From: Terriglobia bacterium
Lineage (GTDB): Bacteria; Acidobacteriota; Terriglobia; Versatilivoradales; Versatilivoraceae
Length of the DNA stretch: 64,000 nt
Assembly: GCA_951813285.1 (NCBI GenBank)
Contig: OX638355.1
Location: 3,801,136 to 3,865,135 of the forward strand
Direction of reading: 5' to 3'
In this document: positions 53,793 through 61,642 of the stretch, piece after piece
Numbering within the stretch: position 1 is the first letter of the stretch
Layout of the letters: each line of letters starts with the position of its first letter
Position numbers and translations under genes: made by a program
Notes under the pieces: generated by a model
The model's database searches: none
Told to the model about the DNA's origin: nothing
Seen by the model: only the letters and a program-made list of their open reading frames with translations

Positions 53793-55053
53793 GATCCTGA
53801 TTCAGGGGGGCGCCGTGCTGCGGGGCAGGGTCACCGTCAGCGGCGCCAAGAACGCGGCCCTGCCGGCCATGGCGGCTTCCCTGCTGACCGACGAGCCCCT
53901 CAGACTGCGCAATCTGCCCAGCGTCCGCGACATCCAGACCACCGGTCGACTCCTGCATGAGATGGGCTGTCGGGTCGGTCTGCAAAACCTGCAGACCGGC
54001 CATGGCTGTGAACTGGTCGCCGCAAGTCCCATCTCCTGCGTCGCCCCCTACGAGAGGGTCAAGACCATGCGGTCTTCGGTCCTGGTCCTGGGACCTCTGC
54101 TGGCCCGTTTCGGCCGGGCCCGGGTGTCCCTGCCGGGAGGTTGCGCCATTGGGGCCCGCCCCATCGATCTCCACATCAAGGGGCTGAAAAAACTCGGCGC
54201 CAGCCTGACTATCGAGCATGGATACGTCGAGGCCGAGGCGCCCCGCCTGATCGGAGAAAAGGTGGTCTTCGACCGGATCACCGTCACCGGAACCGAAAAC
54301 CTCATGATGGCGGCTTGCCTGGCTAAAGGCGAGACCGTCCTGCATAACGCCGCCCGCGAGCCTGAAGTGACCGATCTGGCCAATCTGCTGCGCTCGATGG
54401 GGGCTCGGATCGAGGGAGACGGCAGCAGCACCATTCGAATTCAGGGCAGGCCCGAGTTGGGCGGAGCCGACCACACCATCATTCCCGACCGCATCGAGGC
54501 GGGCACCTTCATGGTGGCCGGAGCCATCACGGGCGGCGCCGTCGAACTGCTCAATTGTCGTCCCGAACATCTGACGGCCGTGATCGAGAAGCTGGAGGAA
54601 TCCGGGATCGCCATCGAACGTAGCGGCCCTGACGCCTGCCGGGTAACGGCCCCCCGCCGGCTCCAGGCAAGGGATGTCACCACCATGGAATACCCCGGCT
54701 TCGCTACCGATATGCAGGCCCAGTACATGGCGCTGATGACCCAGGCTCACGGGCCTTCCATCGTCACCGAGACCATATTCGAGAGTCGCTTCATGCATGC
54801 CAGCGAGTTGGTGCGGATGGGGGCCGACGTCAGGATCGAGGGCAACCGGGCCGTGATCTCGGGGCGCCGGGATCTGACGGGGGCCAAGGTGCTGGCTTCC
54901 GATCTGCGAGCCAGCGCCTCCCTGATCCTGGCGGGACTGGTCGCCAGCGGAGAGACGCTGGTTCACCGGGTGTACCACCTGGACCGCGGCTACGAAGCCA
55001 TCGAGAAGAAGCTGAAGTCACTGGGGGCAAGGATTCAACGCATTGCCGATTGA
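53785..55053 (+). CDS. murA: UDP-N-acetylglucosamine 1-carboxyvinyltransferase MurA
   Basis: 422 residues from a TTG start inside the end of nagA. First committed step of peptidoglycan synthesis. [32 protein letters not shown] is the standard start (Lys22, Asn23 equivalents). The catalytic Cys, target of fosfomycin, is in [18 protein letters not shown] (about 117). [32 protein letters not shown] and [19 protein letters not shown] are conserved. Full length and normal. Placement behind nagA and a muropeptide glycosidase ties recycling to new synthesis. Confidence 0.97.
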   Translation: MDKILIQGGAVLRGRVTVSGAKNAALPAMAASLLTDEPLRLRNLPSVRDIQTTGRLLHEMGCRVGLQNLQTGHGCELVAASPISCVAPYERVKTMRSSVLVLGPLLARFGRARVSLPGGCAIGARPIDLHIKGLKKLGASLTIEHGYVEAEAPRLIGEKVVFDRITVTGTENLMMAACLAKGETVLHNAAREPEVTDLANLLRSMGARIEGDGSSTIRIQGRPELGGADHTIIPDRIEAGTFMVAGAITGGAVELLNCRPEHLTAVIEKLEESGIAIERSGPDACRVTAPRRLQARDVTTMEYPGFATDMQAQYMALMTQAHGPSIVTETIFESRFMHASELVRMGADVRIEGNRAVISGRRDLTGAKVLASDLRASASLILAGLVASGETLVHRVYHLDRGYEAIEKKLKSLGARIQRIAD

Positions 55054-55139
55054 GTCCCAATCGGCCCCTATAGATTGATCGGCTGGGTTATAATCCGAGG
55101 GTTTCTTCGGTGACTTGACTGAAAAAGGGGCTTGATACC

Positions 55140-55634
55140 ATGCCAGATCGCGGAGATGGGATATTGTCGGCGTTGTCGGACTTCGTCAAGGAATACCAGT
55201 GCCCGGCCTGCGGCTCGGCAATGAAGGTGGCTCCCGTCTGGGATTTCGTTCTGGGTAAGGGGTGGTCAGCCTGCGGGCACTGCTGGAAGACCTTCCGACT
55301 CAAGGAAGGCGCTCAACTCGACGGCTACAGCGTCAAGGCCGAGGATCTCGAACCCCTCTCCGAGGAAACGGACTCCAGCAGCGCCAGCGGCTATGTCTGG
55401 AATGCGGTCAAGTTGGAGAGCAGCAGGGTGGCGGCCGTGGACTTTTTCGTGAGCGTAGCCTTTACCGCATTTTTCGACGGCCTGGAGCGCAACTATCCGG
55501 TCCTCAACCAGCAGGACTTCGACGTCACCTGGCGCTACCTCTCCCAGGCAGGAGCCTTCGCCGTCGACAGTCTCGACACCCGCATCATCGCCGACGCCTT
55601 CGAAAAGGTGGAACGCTACAAGCCGACCAGTTGA
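55140..55634 (+). CDS. Conserved-looking protein with N-terminal zinc ribbon, unknown
   Basis: 164 residues. CPACGSAMKVAPVWDFVLGKGWSACGHCWKTF (about 21-52) has two CxxC pairs, a zinc ribbon. A linker rich in Glu/Ser (EETDSSSASGYVWNAV) leads to a helical C-terminal part (VDFFVSVAFTAFFDGLERNY... DTRIIADAFEKVERY). I do not recognise the family. Codon use is like neighbouring genes and the start has GGGG purines upstream. It lies alone between murA and the exported-protein region. Confidence 0.65.
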   Translation: MPDRGDGILSALSDFVKEYQCPACGSAMKVAPVWDFVLGKGWSACGHCWKTFRLKEGAQLDGYSVKAEDLEPLSEETDSSSASGYVWNAVKLESSRVAAVDFFVSVAFTAFFDGLERNYPVLNQQDFDVTWRYLSQAGAFAVDSLDTRIIADAFEKVERYKPTS

Positions 55635-55799
55635 TCTACGGGTGGCTTCCGCCGTTTCACAAGCACCCGTAGACAGGCGATCGAGCCCTTGCCGATCATG
55701 GCCGCCGGACGGATTGAACCACCGGCAGCCGGGAGGCTGGACGGACATCCGACCGGGAATTCCCGCGCGGACCTCTGACCGCCAACACACTAACTGGAT

Positions 55800-56240
55800 A
55801 TGAGCGGACCTGCCTGGAGCAAGACGGCTGCGCTGCTGGCCCTGGTATCACTGGGACCCGGTACGCTTCCCTTCCCTCGGCTCCTGCCGTTGGGCACGGA
55901 ACCCGCCGCCGCCTCGCACCCCGGCCAGTGTGCCATGGGACAAAGACGCTGCTGCTGCCCTGAGAGGTGCCGCCAAACCAGGACGGCCAGGCCCGACCCA
56001 TGCCACCGAACTTCTCCCGCGGCCGCCCAGTTCTCCGGAAAGGATTGTGCCTGGTCGGCAGGATGCGAACGGCGAGAGTCCCTCCTGGCGACGGCTCCTG
56101 AACAAAGCGGCTGGCCGGCCCAAGAGAAGACCGCTTCCTCCGCTCTCGCCAAGACTGGCGACAACCACTCCTCCCTTCGGGCGCCGGCGCTTCCCGAGGG
56201 CTACCGCCCATCCCTGTTTCGCCCGCCGCGAACCTCCTAG
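55800..56240 (+). CDS. Putative exported Cys-rich small protein
   Basis: 146 residues. An N-terminal hydrophobic run (TAALLALVSLGPGTLPFPRL) could be a signal sequence. A short segment with many cysteines follows (CAMGQRRCCCPERC, DPCHRT, KDCAWSAGCERRE). Similar small Cys-rich exported proteins precede TonB receptors in some Acidobacteria, where metal binding or heme handling has been guessed. The C-terminal half is low in conservation-like features, so the real end is uncertain. It may be spurious, as the ribosome-binding site is weak. Confidence 0.4.
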   Translation: MSGPAWSKTAALLALVSLGPGTLPFPRLLPLGTEPAAASHPGQCAMGQRRCCCPERCRQTRTARPDPCHRTSPAAAQFSGKDCAWSAGCERRESLLATAPEQSGWPAQEKTASSALAKTGDNHSSLRAPALPEGYRPSLFRPPRTS

Positions 56241-56418
56241 CTCACCCAACATCCCAGGTCGTTGCCTGGTTGCTGCGCCGGTCTGGCCCACGTTTCTCAC
56301 CGGGGCGTGGGTGCTATGGCGTTAGCTGTTTAATGTCAGTACTTTGACTGGCGCTATTTAAAGGGCTCGCGGGCACAATCAGCAGGTAGCCACCGGGTAC
56401 ACCCAAGCCGGCGGAAGC
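56241..56418. other. Spacer before a TonB receptor lacking its N-terminus
   Basis: In the receptor frame the codons from about 56361 (GHNQQVATGYTQAGGS) look like the end of a carboxypeptidase-type regulatory domain, but a TAA at about 56358 blocks the frame and no signal peptide is found. Part of the gene may be missing. Confidence 0.5.
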
Positions 56419-58209
56419 ATGACCCTCACGGTCCCCAGCGGCTCTTATCTCGCAGCGGTAACCGCTCGAGGCTTTGCGCCCCACCAGCGAGAACTGACGC
56501 TCCATGCGGGCGAGAGTGCGCAACTGATGGTTGAGCTGCAGCTGGTTTCGCTGGCCACCGAAATCGAGGTGACGGCCAGTTCCCCGGCTCAGATTGCCAT
56601 TGAGGAAATCCCGGCCGGCCGACTGCAGTCCGGCCCGCCCCGGGATCTGGCCGAGAAACTCAAGGAAGTGCCCGGTGTCCTGGCCGTTCGAAGAGGCGGC
56701 ACCAACCTGGAACCGGTGGTCCAGGGACTTCGGGAACACCAGGTGGCCATGGTGGTTGACGGATCCCGCGCCTTTGCCGCCGGACCTGCCAGGATGGATT
56801 CCGAGATCAGCCATGTGGACCCGGCCCGAGTCAGCAGCCTGGAGGTGGTCAAAGGCCCCTACGCTCTGAGCGAGTGTGCCGGCGGACTGGCCGCCGTCCT
56901 GGTGAAGACCGATCCCGTGCCCGTCCACGACAGGATGACCTTCGGCGGCTCCGTTTCCACAGGATACTCCTTCAACGGCGCCAACCGCTTGGGCCATACC
57001 CGGTTCTTTGCCGCGGGCCGCCGGGCCGGCATCAGTGTGAGAGCCTCCGGAGGCAAGGGGGACGATTATCGAGCGGGAGCCGGCAGCGCCCCCGCCCCGA
57101 CCATTCCGGGCCGGTTCGGAGAATACCAGCTGGGCGGGAAGCTGCGGTTGAGCCTACCCTCCAATCAGGAACTCACCTTCGATTCGGGCCTCGACACTCA
57201 ACAAGACCTGGACTACCCCGGGCGGCTATTGGACGCCAATCATTTCATCACTCGGTCCTGGAACGGCGCCTACTATATGAAGGAACCCGCCGCCGCCATT
57301 CAGAGCGTTTCCTTCAGGCTCTACTTGAGCAAGAAGAGCCATCGCATGAACAACGATGGGAAACCGACGGCCATGGACATGCCCGGGCGAGTGCCTCCCT
57401 TCGGGCTGGCCGTCTCGCTACCGACGGAATTGGATTCTCTGGGTGGGGCTGGACGGATCAGCTTTCAGCCCCGTTCGGGATGGGCCGTTCAAACCGGCTT
57501 CGACTTCTACGATCTGTCTCAGCAGGCCACTCGATTCATTTCCCGGCGCAGCAACGACCGGCTCCTGTTTCGAGACAATGTCTGGCCGGATGCGCGCATC
57601 CGCGATCAGGGGTTCTACCTCACCGCCGCCAAAGCGGGCGAGGACTGGGGAATGGCGGCGGCCGTTCGATTCGATGCCGTCCAGGCCGAGGCAGCCCGGC
57701 CTTCGGATTTTTTCAGGGCCAACACCGCGGGTCCCATGAACGGGAAGGAATTCAACACCAGCGCGAGCCTCACTGCCCGGAGAAATCTGACCGAAGCAGT
57801 GACGGTTTCAGGAGGCCTGGGCCGGGTGGTACGCACTGCCAATGTGCTGGAGCGCTACTCCGACCGCTTCCCCAGCACCAAGTTTCAGGTTGCGGCGGAA
57901 TTCATGGGCACTCCCGGCATTGAACCGGAAACCGGCTATCAGGCGGATCTGGCAGAAGTCGAAATGCGCAACGTCGGCCCGCAAGATCGGGTGGCTGCAT
58001 CCCGGCTGGAGGCGCCATCGCCCGGATTTACCACCTTCAGCCTGCGAGGGGGGTTGAAACTCCCCAAGCGCCTGTCGCTGGATGTGGGGATCGAGAACCT
58101 GGCCGACAAGTTCTACTTCGAACACCTGAATTCCCTGAATCCCTTCACCCGTGAGAGAATTCCGGAGTTGGGACGCAATGTCTTTGTGGGTGTGACCAAT
58201 AAGTGGTAA
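56419..58209 (+). CDS. TonB-dependent receptor, N-terminally incomplete
   Basis: 596 residues from the first ATG. It starts within a CarboxypepD_reg domain (TLTVPSGSYLAAVTARGFAPHQ), then the plug (LAEKLKEVPGVLAVRRGGTNLEPVVQGLREHQVAMVVDGSR, VDPARVSSLEVVKGPYALSECAGGLAAVLVKT) and a beta-barrel ending VFVGVTNKW with the terminal aromatic residue. No signal peptide, TonB box or complete first domain is present, and a stop lies 20 codons upstream. Without export it could not work, so it is either truncated or mis-assembled. It is followed after 53 bp by a complete receptor. Confidence 0.8.
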   Translation: MTLTVPSGSYLAAVTARGFAPHQRELTLHAGESAQLMVELQLVSLATEIEVTASSPAQIAIEEIPAGRLQSGPPRDLAEKLKEVPGVLAVRRGGTNLEPVVQGLREHQVAMVVDGSRAFAAGPARMDSEISHVDPARVSSLEVVKGPYALSECAGGLAAVLVKTDPVPVHDRMTFGGSVSTGYSFNGANRLGHTRFFAAGRRAGISVRASGGKGDDYRAGAGSAPAPTIPGRFGEYQLGGKLRLSLPSNQELTFDSGLDTQQDLDYPGRLLDANHFITRSWNGAYYMKEPAAAIQSVSFRLYLSKKSHRMNNDGKPTAMDMPGRVPPFGLAVSLPTELDSLGGAGRISFQPRSGWAVQTGFDFYDLSQQATRFISRRSNDRLLFRDNVWPDARIRDQGFYLTAAKAGEDWGMAAAVRFDAVQAEAARPSDFFRANTAGPMNGKEFNTSASLTARRNLTEAVTVSGGLGRVVRTANVLERYSDRFPSTKFQVAAEFMGTPGIEPETGYQADLAEVEMRNVGPQDRVAASRLEAPSPGFTTFSLRGGLKLPKRLSLDVGIENLADKFYFEHLNSLNPFTRERIPELGRNVFVGVTNKW

Positions 58210-58262
58210 TACCCCGAGGTACAGGTTCAGGCGAGCCTTGCCCGGGATGCCAAGAGGTTGAG

Positions 58263-60632
58263 ATGGTTCGGCCGCTACCTCTCTACGGCGCAATACTTTT
58301 GGTGTTTCTCATCCTGGACCCGTCCTTGGCAGCCCAGATCCGGGTCGGCACCCTGCGGGGAAACGTCCTTGACCCTACCGGAGCAACCGTTTCCGGGGCT
58401 CTGGTCCGGCTCAGCAACCGCACCACCGGGTTCCACCGCCAGACCTCCACCGGCCCCGGGGGCGGCTTTCACTTCAACAACCTCCCCTTCGAGCCTTATC
58501 TGCTGCAGGTTGAGGCCACCGGCTTTCAGCCCTGGAACGGTCCGGTGAGTGTCCGCTCCAATCTCCCCGTGCGGGTTGAGGTTTCGCTCAGCCTGACCAC
58601 GCCGACCGAGTCCATCCAGGTGGAGGCGCTGGTGGAAGCCGACTCCCAAGGCCTGGAAACCGACCTGGACCAATCCTTCATCGAGCGGCAGCCGGGAGCC
58701 CAACCCTCCGCGGGACTGCAGGAGGTCATCGCCACGGTTGCAGGCTGGAGCAGTGAAGACAACGGCTTGTTGCACGTGAGGGGGGTGGACGACGGATTCC
58801 TGTATTTGATTGACGGGATCCCGTTGACCGACCGCACCGACCGCCTGTTTGCCGGCTCGCCCCAGACCGAGATGATCCAGTCCCTGCAAGTCATCAACGG
58901 CCATTTGCCGGTGGAGTACGGCAATGCCTCCGGAGCCGTGGTCCACCTCACCCCCAAGTCCGGGATCGACCGGCCGCTGGGCGGTTCGGTCAGCCTGGCC
59001 GCCGGCAACTTTCAAAGCGGCCAGGCCGGCTACACGCTGACTGGAGGCCTCGGCAGCCGACTGGGCTTTTTCCTGGCCCACTCCCTGACGGGGTCCGGCC
59101 GGCGCTACCTCGACCCGGTGGACCCCGGGAACTTCAACAACCGGGGATTGGCTCAGCGATTCGACTCCCGGATGGACTGGCATCCCTCGGCCCGCGACAT
59201 TCTGGTTATTAACCTGTCCGGCCACGGAAGTCGCTTTCGGGTCACCAACACCCATGCGCAGGAACAGGCCGGCCAGCGCCAGCGCCAGCGACTGAACGAC
59301 AGCCACCAGTCGTTTGCCTGGCAGAGAAACTGGTCGCCGTCTACGGCCACCAACTTGGGAGGATATCGCCGTTCCTTCCGCTCCGAGCTGATCCCCAGCG
59401 CCAATGACCTGCCGGTCTCAGCCACTCAACTCCGCCGCCACGTGCGCTCGGGGGTACTGCTGAACCTGACTCATCGCGTTGGCGGTCACACCCTCAAGGC
59501 GGGCGCCGACGCCCAACGGGTCACCCCCCGCGAATTCTTTTCCTTTTTTGTGACGGACGAGGAATTTGGCGAAGAATTCGACTTGAGCGATCTGGCGCTG
59601 GAGTTTGACCGGGAGAACCCCTTTGTCTTCCAGGAACGGGCTGTGCGGGGCCAAGGGTCCGTATTTCTGCAAGACACCTTTTCGCTGGGCAGGAACCTGA
59701 CCATCAACGCGGGTGTCCGGTTCGACCACACCGCCGTCATGGTTTCCACCGCCCAGGTCAGCCCGCGCGCCGGCGCCGCCGTTCTGGTGCCCTACAGCCG
59801 AACCGTCCTACGAGCTTCCTACAACCGCTTGTTCATGCCGCCGCAGATCGAGAATCTGTTGCTCTCCTCATCCGAGCAGGCCCGGCGCCTCTCCCCGTTT
59901 GCGACGCCTGAGGGCATCGGCGGCGCGCTGGTGGCGCCGGAGAGACAACATGCGTTCGAGGTGGGATTCGGCCAGCCCTTCGGCGACTGGTTCCAACTCA
60001 ACACCGCTTACTGGTGGAGACTGGTAAGAAACTATGCCGATCCCAACGTGTTTCTGGGCACGACGGTCATCTTTCCCAACTCGGTAGCTCGGGGCAAGGC
60101 TCAGGGACTGGAGGCCCGCATCGATTTTCCGCAGCGAAAGGGCTGGTCCGGATACCTGAGCTATTCCAACTCGCGAGTCTTTCAGGTGGGCCCCATTAAC
60201 GGAGGACTGTTTCTGGAGGAAGAAGTGATCGAGATCGGGCCCGGGACCCGCTTCAATCCCGACCACGATCAAAGAAACACCGGGGGATTCGGGATGATTT
60301 ACGAGCATCCCTCCCGATTCTGGTTCGGTGTGTCGGGGCGCTACGAGAGTGGGCCGCCCCTGGAGGTGGAACTGGAAGAGCTGGATGAACTGCGGGAGCG
60401 TCCGGGGGCCGAGCTGGTCAACTTCGAACGCGGGCGCATCAAGCCCAGAGCCCTCTTCGATCTGTCGCTGGGCAAAGATTTCTTTTCAGACCGGCGCGTC
60501 ACCCTCCGGACTCAGTTCGATATCCGCAACCTGACCAACCGGCGTTTCGCCTACAATTTCGGCAACCCCTTCAGTGGGACCCACTTCGGCCACCCGCGGA
60601 TGTGGAGCGGACGCATCCGGATCGGATTCTGA
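58263..60632 (+). CDS. TonB-dependent receptor with carboxypeptidase-type regulatory domain
   Basis: 789 residues from ATG 58263 (AAGAGG upstream). A signal peptide (PLPLYGAILLVFLILDPSLAAQ) is followed by a CarboxypepD_reg domain (GTLRGNVLDPTGATVSGALVRL...). The plug comes next (LQEVIATVAGWSSEDNGLLHVRGVDDGFLYLIDGIPLTDR, YGNASGAVVHLTPKSG), then a beta-barrel ending HPRMWSGRIRIGF. These outer-membrane receptors import large nutrients or metal complexes using TonB energy. The substrate is unknown. It forms a pair with the incomplete receptor. Confidence 0.92.
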   Translation: MVRPLPLYGAILLVFLILDPSLAAQIRVGTLRGNVLDPTGATVSGALVRLSNRTTGFHRQTSTGPGGGFHFNNLPFEPYLLQVEATGFQPWNGPVSVRSNLPVRVEVSLSLTTPTESIQVEALVEADSQGLETDLDQSFIERQPGAQPSAGLQEVIATVAGWSSEDNGLLHVRGVDDGFLYLIDGIPLTDRTDRLFAGSPQTEMIQSLQVINGHLPVEYGNASGAVVHLTPKSGIDRPLGGSVSLAAGNFQSGQAGYTLTGGLGSRLGFFLAHSLTGSGRRYLDPVDPGNFNNRGLAQRFDSRMDWHPSARDILVINLSGHGSRFRVTNTHAQEQAGQRQRQRLNDSHQSFAWQRNWSPSTATNLGGYRRSFRSELIPSANDLPVSATQLRRHVRSGVLLNLTHRVGGHTLKAGADAQRVTPREFFSFFVTDEEFGEEFDLSDLALEFDRENPFVFQERAVRGQGSVFLQDTFSLGRNLTINAGVRFDHTAVMVSTAQVSPRAGAAVLVPYSRTVLRASYNRLFMPPQIENLLLSSSEQARRLSPFATPEGIGGALVAPERQHAFEVGFGQPFGDWFQLNTAYWWRLVRNYADPNVFLGTTVIFPNSVARGKAQGLEARIDFPQRKGWSGYLSYSNSRVFQVGPINGGLFLEEEVIEIGPGTRFNPDHDQRNTGGFGMIYEHPSRFWFGVSGRYESGPPLEVELEELDELRERPGAELVNFERGRIKPRALFDLSLGKDFFSDRRVTLRTQFDIRNLTNRRFAYNFGNPFSGTHFGHPRMWSGRIRIGF

Positions 60633-60744
60633 GCCGCCCGCCCGAGGGCAAAGGCTGGTTTTCCGGCGGGTCATCCGGTAAGCTGTAGGATTCAGCGCCG
60701 CCAACAGAGGGCGCAACGGTTCCCATCTCAGCCATCCGAATCCA

Positions 60745-61377
60745 TTGAACATCAAGAAAGCCCACGCCCTGACCCTCCCTGCCCTGGCGGTGATTCTGTT
60801 TGGCCTGCTGGCCGTCTCCTGTGCGCCGGCTCCTGAGCCGGAGCCTGATCCCGAACCGCCAAAGCCTCCCTCGCCGGTAGCGGCCCATACGGCCTTCCAC
60901 CGGCTCTACGTTCAAGCCCGACACTGGTCCGCCGATGCGCTGCCACTCCGCTTGTCGAGCTTCAATCTCAAGCAGGTCCCCAGCAAGGCCGGAAGGTACG
61001 CCGTGTGGCAGGCCACCTTCGTGTCCGCACAAAAGCGAAAGTCTGCCACCTATACCTACTCGGTGGTCAAATCCGGCACCAGCATCCGCAAGGGGGTCCG
61101 AGCGGGTATACCGGAAGCCTGGTCGGGAAGAGGACAGGCCCGACCCTTCATCATACAGCTCTTCAAGATCGACTCGACCAAGGCCTACGACAAGGCGGCA
61201 GAAAAGAGCGCCCGATTTCTCAAGAAAAACCCCGATCTCCCCATCCACTTCCTGCTGGAATCCACCCCCCGATACACCCACCCGGTCTGGCGGGTGATCT
61301 GGGGCGAAACCCGCGGCTCCGCCAAACGCACCGTCTTCGTGGACGCGGCCACCGGCCTCCACCTGAATACCCTGTAG
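60745..61377 (+). CDS. Putative lipoprotein, unknown
   Basis: 210 residues from TTG 60745. The N-terminus KKAHALTLPALAVILFGLLAVSC is a lipoprotein signal with a lipobox (LAVSC), and a Pro/Glu-rich tether follows (APEPEPDPEPPKPPSP). The mature part (FHRLYVQARHWSADALPLRLSS..., YAVWQATFVSAQKRKSATYTYSVV, HPVWRVIWGETRGSAKRTVFVDAATG) has a PepSY-like look at its end. The function is unknown. It is probably anchored in the outer membrane; no Asp at position +2 is seen. Confidence 0.75.
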   Translation: MNIKKAHALTLPALAVILFGLLAVSCAPAPEPEPDPEPPKPPSPVAAHTAFHRLYVQARHWSADALPLRLSSFNLKQVPSKAGRYAVWQATFVSAQKRKSATYTYSVVKSGTSIRKGVRAGIPEAWSGRGQARPFIIQLFKIDSTKAYDKAAEKSARFLKKNPDLPIHFLLESTPRYTHPVWRVIWGETRGSAKRTVFVDAATGLHLNTL

Positions 61378-61642
61378 GCCCCTGAAGTTTGAGCGCCAAT
61401 GTTTCCGCCGCTACCGCTGGAAGGCACTTTAACCCGAGCCATCCTACGGAAAATCCGGCTTAAGGTTCACATCGATTAAGCGTTGCCGGTGGCGAGCATC
61501 GACAGGTGGCGGTCAGAGAAGCCGGAGCTGTCGATGAGGTCGAGGAGCCGTTGTCTCAAGCCCCGGTTCGAATCGGAAGCAGTCATGCGGTTCCCCGAAC
61601 GAATCAGGTCGCTGTTCCTGTCCAGGTGATTGCCCCACAAGA
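61378..61642. other. Convergent spacer, no gene seen
   Basis: About 265 bp between the lipoprotein and autotransporter stops. Reverse-strand frames here are short and without recognisable domains. Confidence 0.4.
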
